From Mesostigma viride (lineage: Eukaryota; Streptophyta; Mesostigmatophyceae; Mesostigmatales; Mesostigmataceae): 64,000 nt of DNA. Position numbers and translations under genes: made by a program. Below are positions 49,983 to 57,912 of this stretch, one piece after another. The notes below the pieces were generated by a model. That model worked only from the letters and a program-made list of their open reading frames with translations, made no database searches and had not been told where the DNA came from. Location: positions 1-64,000 of the forward strand of contig RPFO01000702.1 in NCBI GenBank assembly GCA_009746045.1, given 5' to 3'. Numbering within the stretch: the first letter of the stretch is position 1; every line of letters begins with the position of its first letter.

Positions 49983-50141
49983 CTACGCTAAGTTAATTTT
50001 GTCTAAAGCGTAATTTGTATCTCTACCGGCAAGAAAGATTCTTACATCCCCCTCTTGTTTTTCTATTTTTTGCTCTAGCCTTTGCAGTTTATCAAAAATC
50101 TGACCTAATAACTTTTTAATTTCTTCATCTTTGCTTATCAT
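49983..50141 (-). CDS. Small coiled-coil hypothetical protein, 52 aa
   Basis: A reading frame of 52 codons from ATG at 50141 to TAG at 49983. Residues 5-33 show a heptad pattern (EEIKKLLGQIFDKLQRLEQK), so a short coiled coil is likely. The rest is DVRIFLAGRDTNYALDKINLA. No family recognised. Composition and codon use look coding, and it could be a small gene or the start of a truncated one. Confidence 0.45.
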   Translation of the reverse strand: MISKDEEIKKLLGQIFDKLQRLEQKIEKQEGDVRIFLAGRDTNYALDKINLA

Positions 50142-50921
50142 AATGTCATAGCTACGTGATTATTTACAACTAATTTGAGCTAATTAGTCCTTGGCAAACT
50201 GGAACATTTAGCTAAACCTTTTACCTTATACATAAAAATCAAAAACCTCAGGTATTTAAATTTTTTATGTAAAACAGCTTGATCAAAAAAGAAAAAATCT
50301 GTGTTTCCATTAAATTTTTAAGATTTTTTAAGAATTCTTGCTAAATCCAGATAGGAATATAACTTTAGAATAGAAATTCAAATTTTATTAAACGTTTTAG
50401 AAATAGAAGATACCTTTAAGATATAAACTAAATAGCTTAAATGGAATCTGTTAATTGCAACAAAATTGTAATTATCACTTATCATATTCAACCTCTTTAA
50501 CCTGTTTAACTGGTTCCAGGGGCTTGAACAAGTCATCACTAGCAGCATTTATGATATCACAATAAAGAACCTTGTTCAATAATATATGTAATATACTAAT
50601 ATTATGCGCTTAATAATTACTAATATCAGCTTCTACTAATAGTTTTCTGCTAATTTTTTTGATATTCCAAAAAATTAATTTAGATAACATACTTAGAAGA
50701 TTTTATAGATAAGGTTATTTGCCTAAACTACTTAAAAGAGGTAATGCGCCAGAAAAGTCACTTATATTGAACACTACGGTCGTTTTTTTGTGAGGGTGCA
50801 GAATAATTCTGCAATACAGTGAATTATATTAAATATTTATCGTTGTTAATATTTGTTGCATTAATAAACTTTGTTTTATAATTTTAATATTATTTTCATC
50901 AAGTAAAACAGAAAAAGATAC
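50142..50921. other. Intergenic region, mostly non-coding
   Basis: No intact gene. On the minus strand around 50479-50600 an open stretch ends with ASDDLFKPLEPVKQVKEV, coding-like in composition, possibly the tail of a lost protein. The rest is AT-rich. The last 40 bases carry AAAAGATAC before the ATG at 50922, a weak ribosome site for the next gene. Confidence 0.35.
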
Positions 50922-51134
50922 ATGAACAAAATTGTTGATAAAATTATTGAAGCACAGCAGTACGCAATCTCAATTCGTACAAAAGCTGGTGGTTTTCCTA
51001 TTCTTGCAGAAGTGTTACGCCAAGCAGGTGTTATCGAGTATGAAGTAGATTTTATTACTAGAAAAGTTACTTATTACGGAGTAAATGGTGAAAGTTACCT
51101 TGAAGAATACCCAACTATTGAAATAACAAGATAA
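50922..51134 (+). CDS. DUF1398-like protein with internal deletion
   Basis: 70 residues. The first half (IIEAQQYAISIRTKAGGFPILAEVLRQAGV) and the second half (IEYEVDFITRKVTYYGVNGESYLEEYP) match what I recall as the two ends of the DUF1398 family, whose members are about 130 residues. The middle, some 60 residues, is missing. In full-length members both flanks of the missing part carry an 'AGV' sequence, and the junction here is at AGV, which suggests deletion between short repeats. The frame is kept, so a short protein may be made. Function of the family is unknown. Confidence 0.7.
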   Translation: MNKIVDKIIEAQQYAISIRTKAGGFPILAEVLRQAGVIEYEVDFITRKVTYYGVNGESYLEEYPTIEITR

Positions 51135-51296
51135 AAAATAAGGCTAATCTTAATAATAACAATATGTTAAGTATAGGACAGCTTGTGCAAAGCCACTAAA
51201 CTGTATATATTACAGTAACAAAACTTACAGCTCTAAAAAATGCATATACAATTTAGGAAAACTCATGTCACCTTCCTATTTACATTAGCCCTAATA

Positions 51297-52340
51297 TTAG
51301 TTTAACCTTAAAACTTCATTTATTGCCTTTATAGCAAAATTTATTTGATCATAACTTATATCTTTGTGGATAATAGCTCTGATTTTATCTTTTATTTTAA
51401 GCATTCTAATTCCATGCCTTAATAATCCGCCAATAAACTCATCAAGTGATAATACGGTATTTTTTAAACCAAAATAGATTATATTTGTTTCATATAAACT
51501 TTTATCAATATCAATTCTGGCTATTTTATCCAAAGCATTTGCTAAATATTTTGCCTTATCATGATCTTCTTGTAATAAGTTAATATTATTTCTTAGACCA
51601 TAAAGACAACCAGCAGCTATAATTCCCGCCTGATGCATTCCTCCTCCTACTTGGAATTTATAGTACCATGCTTTCTCTATAAATTCTTCACTTCCTACTA
51701 GTACTGCTCCCATAGGGGCACCTAAACCCTTACTAAAATCAACAAAAGCAGAATCAAAATATTTTAGATACTCCTTAGGTAAGATATTGGTACTGATACA
51801 CGCATTGAATAAACGTGCACCATCTAAATGCATATATACATTATTGGCCTTACATAATTCTGCTATATTCTGGATATACTTTATTGGCCATATTGCTCCT
51901 CCACCAAAATTTGTCGTTTGCTCAATAGATACGATTCGCGTTTTTGGTATATTCCGCAAATGAGGACGAGTTATATATTCTTCAATTTGTTCTGAGTTAA
52001 ATATTCCTCGTTGCCCTTTTATAGGTAAATAGGTAGCATGTACCTGAGCAGCTATTAATCCAGACTGCACAACCAATGGATGTGATGTTTCATCCAATAT
52101 TATATAATCTCCAGGCATTTCTACCTGTGCTTTGTATGCAATTACATTACACATAGTACCTGAAGGTAAAAATATGCCTGCAGGTTTGCCAAGCAACTCA
52201 CACACTTCTGATACCAGTTCATTTACAGTAGGATCTTCACCGGCTGCCTCATTCCCAACTTTGGCTTTTGCCATTGTTTCACGCATTTCAATTGTCGGCT
52301 CTGTATTAGAATCACTAAAAAAATCTATATCTATTTTCAT
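51297..52340 (-). CDS. Threonine aldolase family enzyme (second of a tandem pair)
   Basis: 347 residues, PLP-dependent fold type I. It has EAAGEDPTVNELV near the start, HLDGAR (171-176) and the PLP lysine K204 in DFSKGLGAPMG. Threonine aldolases split threonine or other beta-hydroxy amino acids into glycine and an aldehyde, or run in reverse. It is the last gene of the seven-gene operon, 7 bases after the preceding paralogue. The two copies are clearly diverged, so they probably differ in substrate. It lacks the RSDTVT start that the other copy has (here FFSDSNTEPT). Confidence 0.88.
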   Translation of the reverse strand: MKIDIDFFSDSNTEPTIEMRETMAKAKVGNEAAGEDPTVNELVSEVCELLGKPAGIFLPSGTMCNVIAYKAQVEMPGDYIILDETSHPLVVQSGLIAAQVHATYLPIKGQRGIFNSEQIEEYITRPHLRNIPKTRIVSIEQTTNFGGGAIWPIKYIQNIAELCKANNVYMHLDGARLFNACISTNILPKEYLKYFDSAFVDFSKGLGAPMGAVLVGSEEFIEKAWYYKFQVGGGMHQAGIIAAGCLYGLRNNINLLQEDHDKAKYLANALDKIARIDIDKSLYETNIIYFGLKNTVLSLDEFIGGLLRHGIRMLKIKDKIRAIIHKDISYDQINFAIKAINEVLRLN

Positions 52341-52347
52341 CAGTATC

Positions 52348-53409
52348 TTAATTATTAAATCTACTTACTACTGTTTCTATGATTTCTGCAGCTTTATTAA
52401 TATCATTTCTGGTTATACCCATATGTACCACTGCTCTAATATGACCCTCCAGCCATGGAAACAAAAGTAAGCCATATTTTTGGCATTCAGCTACAAAATC
52501 ATCATTGGTTATATTCAAACTTTTTATGCTAAAAGCCAGTATATTTGTTTCTGGATAAGGATATATAAGATTTATTCCAGGTAATAGTTTTATCTTATCA
52601 GCTAATACCTTAGCTAGGCTATTATCATAACCTAGCCTTAATATATTATTCTCTAAAGCATATTTAGCTGCTCCAGCATAGTAACCTATTTGATGGTAAC
52701 CGCTACCAAGCCATATTTGCATAGTTCTTGCTTTTTCTATTATCTGCTTTTTGCCAAGTAACATAGAACCAAAAGGGGCTCCTAATCCTTTTGAGAAACA
52801 GAAACTCATAGTATCTGTATATTTTGCATATTCGGATAATGGTATTTTATTTTCTACATGAACATTAAATATCCTTGCTCCATCCAGATGAAGGTTGATT
52901 TCCCTATTCTGCAAGTAATAGTATAGTTGTATTTGTTGTTCTATAGGGTAAATTTTTCCATTAAACCCGTTTATACTATTTTCTATAGTTACTAGCCTTA
53001 CTTGCGAAAAAATCTTATATCTTGGTTTTGATTCTATAGCTTGATGGACATCGTCAGTACTTAGAATACCACTATTATTATGAATACAGTTAAATACAAT
53101 ATTATTTACTTTAGCATTTCCTGCACTATCAAAAAAATTAACATGGTAATTATAATGGGTTATTACCTCGTCTCCGGGTGAAGTTTGACAACCAATAGCT
53201 AATCTATTTGCAAACATGCCACCAGTAACGAACAATGCATCCTCTACCTGAAATAACTCCTTACAATACTCAACAAGCTCATTAACAGATAAATCCTCAC
53301 CATATGCGTAATCTCCTGCTTGAGCATTATACATTGCATCCTTGATAGCCTGATTTTGTTTTGTTACAGTATCACTCCTTAAGTCTATAGTTGCTTTACT
53401 TTCTTTCAT
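52348..53409 (-). CDS. ltaE: Low-specificity L-threonine aldolase (first of a tandem pair)
   Basis: 353 residues. The classic start IDLRSDTVTKQ, YGEDLSVNELV, HLDGARIFN (174-182) and the PLP lysine K207 in FSKGLGAPFG identify threonine aldolase. It catalyses reversible cleavage of threonine/allo-threonine to glycine and acetaldehyde. It lies between an ABC exporter gene (9-base gap) and a second aldolase (7-base gap), so it is part of the operon. In such a context it may make or edit a beta-hydroxy amino acid instead of serving general glycine supply, but this is inference. Confidence 0.9.
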   Translation of the reverse strand: MKESKATIDLRSDTVTKQNQAIKDAMYNAQAGDYAYGEDLSVNELVEYCKELFQVEDALFVTGGMFANRLAIGCQTSPGDEVITHYNYHVNFFDSAGNAKVNNIVFNCIHNNSGILSTDDVHQAIESKPRYKIFSQVRLVTIENSINGFNGKIYPIEQQIQLYYYLQNREINLHLDGARIFNVHVENKIPLSEYAKYTDTMSFCFSKGLGAPFGSMLLGKKQIIEKARTMQIWLGSGYHQIGYYAGAAKYALENNILRLGYDNSLAKVLADKIKLLPGINLIYPYPETNILAFSIKSLNITNDDFVAECQKYGLLLFPWLEGHIRAVVHMGITRNDINKAAEIIETVVSRFNN

Positions 53410-53418
53410 AAACTATTT

Positions 53419-55194
53419 TTAATATTTTAAAACAATATCCATTTGAGAGTTCCAAAGCTTGCGGTATAAGCCTGGAACTGTTATTAATTCGTAATGTGAA
53501 CCATCCTGGATTATTTTACCTTTATCAAATACTAAAATCCTATCCATATGTAATAAAGTAGAAAGTCTATGAGCAATCACTATTGTTGTTTTATTTTCCA
53601 TCAATTTGAATAAACTTGTCTGAATTTCTTTTTCAATGATAGAATCCAATTGGTTAGTAGCTTCATCAAGAATAAGTATAGGCGCATCCTTTAAAAATGC
53701 CCGCGCAATATTTATTCTTTGCCTTTCACCACCTGATAACCTTATCCCTTTTTCTCCGACTATTGTATTATAACCATCCGGTAGGCTATTAATAAACAAA
53801 TCAATTCCTGCAAATTTTGCAGCAGCAATAACCTCTTGTTCAGTTACATCTAACTTCCCATAACGTATATTTTCAATAATAGTATCATGAAATAGTATCA
53901 GATCTTGTGGAACAACCGATATTTTATTTCTTATGGAATCCTGTTTGACATCGGAAATAAATTGGTCGTCTATGCTTATCCTGCCAGAATTTACCTCAAA
54001 GAACCTTAATATTAAATTAATAAAACTGGATTTCCCAGCACCTGAATAACCAACAATTCCAACTTTTTCTTTTGGGTTTATGGAAACTGATAAATTATTA
54101 AAAAGTGCATTTTTAGTATTATATGAAAAATGAACATTATCAAAATTGATTTTTCCACTTTCCACTATAAGATTTTTTGCAGTTTTTTTATCTCTGATTT
54201 CTGGGTTAACAAAAATGGTAACAATTGCATTCTGAATCTTACCATAATGATCAGAAAATTTTGTCAAATCACTAGTAAGCTGATTTAAAAAGTCAACAAT
54301 TGCTACATTAAGCCCGATTACTAAGGCAAAATCTCCAAGAGTAACTTCACCTGACTGAAATCCATAAACTAAAAGGTAAATACTAACTATCTGTAATAAA
54401 TCAAAAGAATAGCCATATATAAGCCAAATCCAAAAATATGCTACATGTAGATTTTTTTCAGCCCATAACTTCTTTTTACAGTGCCGAAATAACTTTAGCC
54501 TTTCGTATAGTTTATTATTAAATAGCCTTACTGAGGTAATATTAAACAGACTATCAGCACCAATTGCATTTACCTTAGCACTGTTTGCAGAATAATTATT
54601 AGAAAGTTTAGATAACTTAGGAAAAAAGTAAATTGCTGTTGTAGTAAAAATTAATATCCATATGAAGGTTGCAATTGCAAATTTAGCATTTACCAACACT
54701 AAGGTACATATAGAGATCACTAGAGCAACCGTGCACGCAAAAAAACGATCTATGCTAAGTTTTATTATTTCTATAATACTTTCTGTCAGGTTATTTAATT
54801 TATATACTAAATCACCGGTAAAATTTTTTTGATAATAAGCATGGTCATGTTTGAGCAATTTGAAATAACATTTATCAAATATTTGTTGCCTTAACAGAGG
54901 GCACATTTTAATATCTATAAAATAACCGTAAATCCTAAACATGGTTGTTATTAATAACGCCATAAAAATATATAAACCCGAGGGCATTAATAAAGTTTCT
55001 ACTACATTACTACTATTCTGATATTTTACCGCTGTATCCAGAATATTTTTTATCAGATATTTTCTAAAAGATATATCAAATGCCCAAATTAAAGCTATTA
55101 CAAACATCAAGAGAACATTTATTCTAAAATTAGAAAGTAACTTAATTATAAAGATTACTGTTTTTATAGAATCGTTTGATATAATCTTATTCAC
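53419..55194 (-). CDS. ABC exporter (TMD-NBD half-transporter, MsbA/MDR type)
   Basis: 591 residues. Six membrane helices in the first 320 residues are followed by the ATPase: Walker A GYSGAGKSS (about 386), Q-loop VVPQD, signature LSGGERQR (about 486), Walker B ILILDEAT (about 507) and H-loop IAHRLS. It works as a homodimer exporting lipids, peptides or small molecules across the inner membrane. It sits in the middle of the seven-gene operon with gaps of 7-9 bases, so it probably exports the product of that operon. Confidence 0.93.
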   Translation of the reverse strand: MNKIISNDSIKTVIFIIKLLSNFRINVLLMFVIALIWAFDISFRKYLIKNILDTAVKYQNSSNVVETLLMPSGLYIFMALLITTMFRIYGYFIDIKMCPLLRQQIFDKCYFKLLKHDHAYYQKNFTGDLVYKLNNLTESIIEIIKLSIDRFFACTVALVISICTLVLVNAKFAIATFIWILIFTTTAIYFFPKLSKLSNNYSANSAKVNAIGADSLFNITSVRLFNNKLYERLKLFRHCKKKLWAEKNLHVAYFWIWLIYGYSFDLLQIVSIYLLVYGFQSGEVTLGDFALVIGLNVAIVDFLNQLTSDLTKFSDHYGKIQNAIVTIFVNPEIRDKKTAKNLIVESGKINFDNVHFSYNTKNALFNNLSVSINPKEKVGIVGYSGAGKSSFINLILRFFEVNSGRISIDDQFISDVKQDSIRNKISVVPQDLILFHDTIIENIRYGKLDVTEQEVIAAAKFAGIDLFINSLPDGYNTIVGEKGIRLSGGERQRINIARAFLKDAPILILDEATNQLDSIIEKEIQTSLFKLMENKTTIVIAHRLSTLLHMDRILVFDKGKIIQDGSHYELITVPGLYRKLWNSQMDIVLKY

Positions 55195-55201
55195 GAATGT
55201 T

Positions 55202-56170
55202 TTATATTAATTTAACTTTTTCATTAAGAATACAAAGAAGAGAGTTCCATAAATTTTTATATACCAGTCCTGAGATATTTCCGGCATCATGTAAATCACA
55301 AGCTTTATTTAGTATATTTAATCTCTTTAAATCTTTAATCGCTAAAACGTTATTAATCTCCCAAAGATTGGAATTTACAGTTAAAATATCTATCCATAAC
55401 CCTATTAGGGTTTCTTTATTTACTACTTTTTCCAGTAGCTTTATATCAAGTAATGATAATGATCTCTTTAATATTTGATTAGTTAATTCTCCGCAATTAA
55501 ACATCCCGAAACAAGTTGGTTTGATTTCTGGAATTCCAGGAAAACCTTTTCCTTGTATCGCCCACCTTGTAACATATGCAAACCTGTCTTTACGAGAATA
55601 ATTCTCATCGCTTCCATGCCATAATTTTGAATCAAATATTATGGCATCACCGGCATTAACAGTTAGTGAACTTATATTTTTATCAACGATATTATATTTA
55701 TCAATAAAATATGGCGACCAGAAATCTATAGCTGGTTTCACTGGTTTTTTATGACTATTTTCTATTATTTTTAAAGGAGCAGAATCTTTACAGACATCGC
55801 TCAGAGAAAGCCATAATGAAAAGTGATACGGATCTCTTGTACTATATGAAATATCCTGATGGAATGGTATAGGATCGGTGATATCTGATGTTTTACATAT
55901 TACATTGCTTTTCTTAAAGGTTATTTTTAACCGTAAGAAATTTTCAAGATACTCTCTAATTCTATCGTCAAGCATAAGAGATATACTCATAGTAATTGGG
56001 GATTTAGTTGCCCACCTGCCAGTACAACCTAAATAATCTCTTGTTGTTACTCCAAGGTCATTTGATGCCTTGTTGATACTATACTTTACTAATGTCAGAC
56101 ATTCCTGTGCTTCATTTGTAGAAAGGAAGTTCCTTATAATACCAAAACCTTTTTCTTCTAGAGTGTTCAT
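55202..56170 (-). CDS. Phytanoyl-CoA dioxygenase (PhyH) family Fe(II)/2-oxoglutarate enzyme
   Basis: 322 residues. The 2-His-1-carboxylate iron site is visible: H104 and D106 in PFHQDISYS, H185 in SKLWHGSDEN, with R196 or R202 as the 2-oxoglutarate-binding arginine. PhyH-family enzymes hydroxylate lipids, free or bound amino acids and sugars. Two bases separate it from the WG-repeat/methyltransferase gene upstream and 7 from the exporter gene downstream. The substrate cannot be told from sequence; in this operon it is probably the small molecule being built. The last 100 residues are unlike the catalytic core. Confidence 0.88.
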   Translation of the reverse strand: MNTLEEKGFGIIRNFLSTNEAQECLTLVKYSINKASNDLGVTTRDYLGCTGRWATKSPITMSISLMLDDRIREYLENFLRLKITFKKSNVICKTSDITDPIPFHQDISYSTRDPYHFSLWLSLSDVCKDSAPLKIIENSHKKPVKPAIDFWSPYFIDKYNIVDKNISSLTVNAGDAIIFDSKLWHGSDENYSRKDRFAYVTRWAIQGKGFPGIPEIKPTCFGMFNCGELTNQILKRSLSLLDIKLLEKVVNKETLIGLWIDILTVNSNLWEINNVLAIKDLKRLNILNKACDLHDAGNISGLVYKNLWNSLLCILNEKVKLI

Positions 56171-56172
56171 TA

Positions 56173-57912
56173 TTACCTTCTGATATCAACTATAGATAAA
56201 TAATTTGTTAAGGGTAAAATGCCGCTTATTCTAAAATCACCTCCCTGTTCCAGAATATTTTCCCAATTTATTCTAGTTCTTAGCTTTCCACCAGTTTCTA
56301 CCATAATATTCATATCCACAATTCCTCCCATCGGGTAATATTGCTCTATTATAGTTTCTATAAGCAAAATACGTGATATTCTGGTATTTTTTAAAGTTTT
56401 AAAGTAAGATAACGCTTTGTTATCATCATAATGTTGAAGAAAACGTCCAAATATCGCTAAATCGTATTCTTCAATTGCATGATCTGTTTCTCTAATATCT
56501 ACTGCAAAATTTTCTATTAATTGTACTGGTAATTTCGGATCATTATAATAACTGATAGAATTAATATTCTCAGATTTTAAACTATTAACTAATGCCAGAG
56601 AATGTACACCAAACAATAATACTCTGTTGTTCGGATTAACTTCTATTTTTTCTGCAAAGTTTATTATATCAAGGGCAGTATATCCAAGTAACGCCTGATA
56701 AAATTCAGTTTTTATAATTTCATTTTTCTCATTTTCCTTAAATGAAAAAAAAGATGCAATTTCTTCTTGCTTAAGCAACTTTGGAATTTTTAGCCAATTT
56801 TTTTGTACAATTACTGTACCCCACATCTTTGCAGCCTTAATCATAAAAGGATTATCAATAAAGAACTGACCCTTTTCCATTAATTGCCAAACATCATGTT
56901 CGTGGTCGTAATTAATTAAATTCATTTCCCATAAAGCTCTCAGAAACCTATGTAAGTACTCTTGATTTACTTTTAATTCTTTTGCTAAAGATTCTATATT
57001 TGCCGGCAGCAATTCTAATATTCCCATTTGGCAAACAGCATTCATCAGATATGTATTCCAAAAACCTACCAATTCCTTAGAAACTTGATGCATTCGTGAA
57101 ACAATCCCCGGAGTACTTATTATATATTTCATGTTACCTTTAGTATCAACTTGGCCAAGTGTTCCATCAAAAGTTTCTACCTTTGCATATCCATTATAAA
57201 ATGGCTCGATAACTTTGTACCTAAGGTTGTAAATTTGTTCTCCTTTAATGTTAATATGGAACCATCCATGATCATCTTCTGCATTCGCATATCCTTTATG
57301 AAAAATACCTAATTTTTTATACCATTTATTATGTACAAAATTACCTTTATTATTAATATGAGTAGCTTGTTGATTTTTATATATTACTGCAATACCGTCT
57401 TTGAAGTCTCCAACATAATCATATTCTTCTGAGTAAATTTTATTACCTTCTAAACCAATATGAAAAAATTTATTCCCTTTTTTGACTACACATTTATTTT
57501 CTTGATAATTACCAACCCAGTCATAAGAATCAAGGTAAGTTCTGTTACCTTGAAGATCAATATGATAATATTTTTCTTTATCCAGTACAGCTGCTCTATT
57601 ACAGTAAAAACCAAAAGCTTTATCAAACCTTTGAGCATATACAGCTATTCCATCAAGATTAATATGATATCCGCCGGATTGATCATAAACAGGTGCAAGT
57701 CCCGGTGAATGAAATTTTTCTACTTCAATAAATCTCGTACTATATAAAGGAGAATTATCCAGTTTATGGAAAGTTCTACAGTTAGAAATTTCTATATGGC
57801 TTAATTCTTTTAATTTACTTGATTGACTAAGGGTTTTTTCATATTGCATGTTTTGCATAAGTTGTAATTTAAATAATTTTTTTGCAAGTTCTTGTACATC
57901 GTACCTTGCCAT
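56173..57912 (-). CDS. WG-repeat / methyltransferase-like fusion protein
   Basis: 579 residues. Residues about 75-265 contain some five or six WG-type repeats (pattern HIxxxGxxxY...G.F..G.A, e.g. HINLDGIAVY, HIDLQGNRTY, HIGLEGNKIY). From about 275 follows an O-methyltransferase-like winged-helix dimerisation domain (LMNAVCQMGILELLP, LHRFLRALWEMNLI), then a Rossmann-like domain. The usual SAM glycine motif is replaced by VLLFGVHSLALVN, so catalysis is uncertain. The start ATG at 57912 has AGAAG 6-7 bases upstream and overlaps the end of the upstream gene by 103 bases, unusually long; Met19/Met22 would shorten but not remove it. Confidence 0.8.
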   Translation of the reverse strand: MARYDVQELAKKLFKLQLMQNMQYEKTLSQSSKLKELSHIEISNCRTFHKLDNSPLYSTRFIEVEKFHSPGLAPVYDQSGGYHINLDGIAVYAQRFDKAFGFYCNRAAVLDKEKYYHIDLQGNRTYLDSYDWVGNYQENKCVVKKGNKFFHIGLEGNKIYSEEYDYVGDFKDGIAVIYKNQQATHINNKGNFVHNKWYKKLGIFHKGYANAEDDHGWFHINIKGEQIYNLRYKVIEPFYNGYAKVETFDGTLGQVDTKGNMKYIISTPGIVSRMHQVSKELVGFWNTYLMNAVCQMGILELLPANIESLAKELKVNQEYLHRFLRALWEMNLINYDHEHDVWQLMEKGQFFIDNPFMIKAAKMWGTVIVQKNWLKIPKLLKQEEIASFFSFKENEKNEIIKTEFYQALLGYTALDIINFAEKIEVNPNNRVLLFGVHSLALVNSLKSENINSISYYNDPKLPVQLIENFAVDIRETDHAIEEYDLAIFGRFLQHYDDNKALSYFKTLKNTRISRILLIETIIEQYYPMGGIVDMNIMVETGGKLRTRINWENILEQGGDFRISGILPLTNYLSIVDIRR

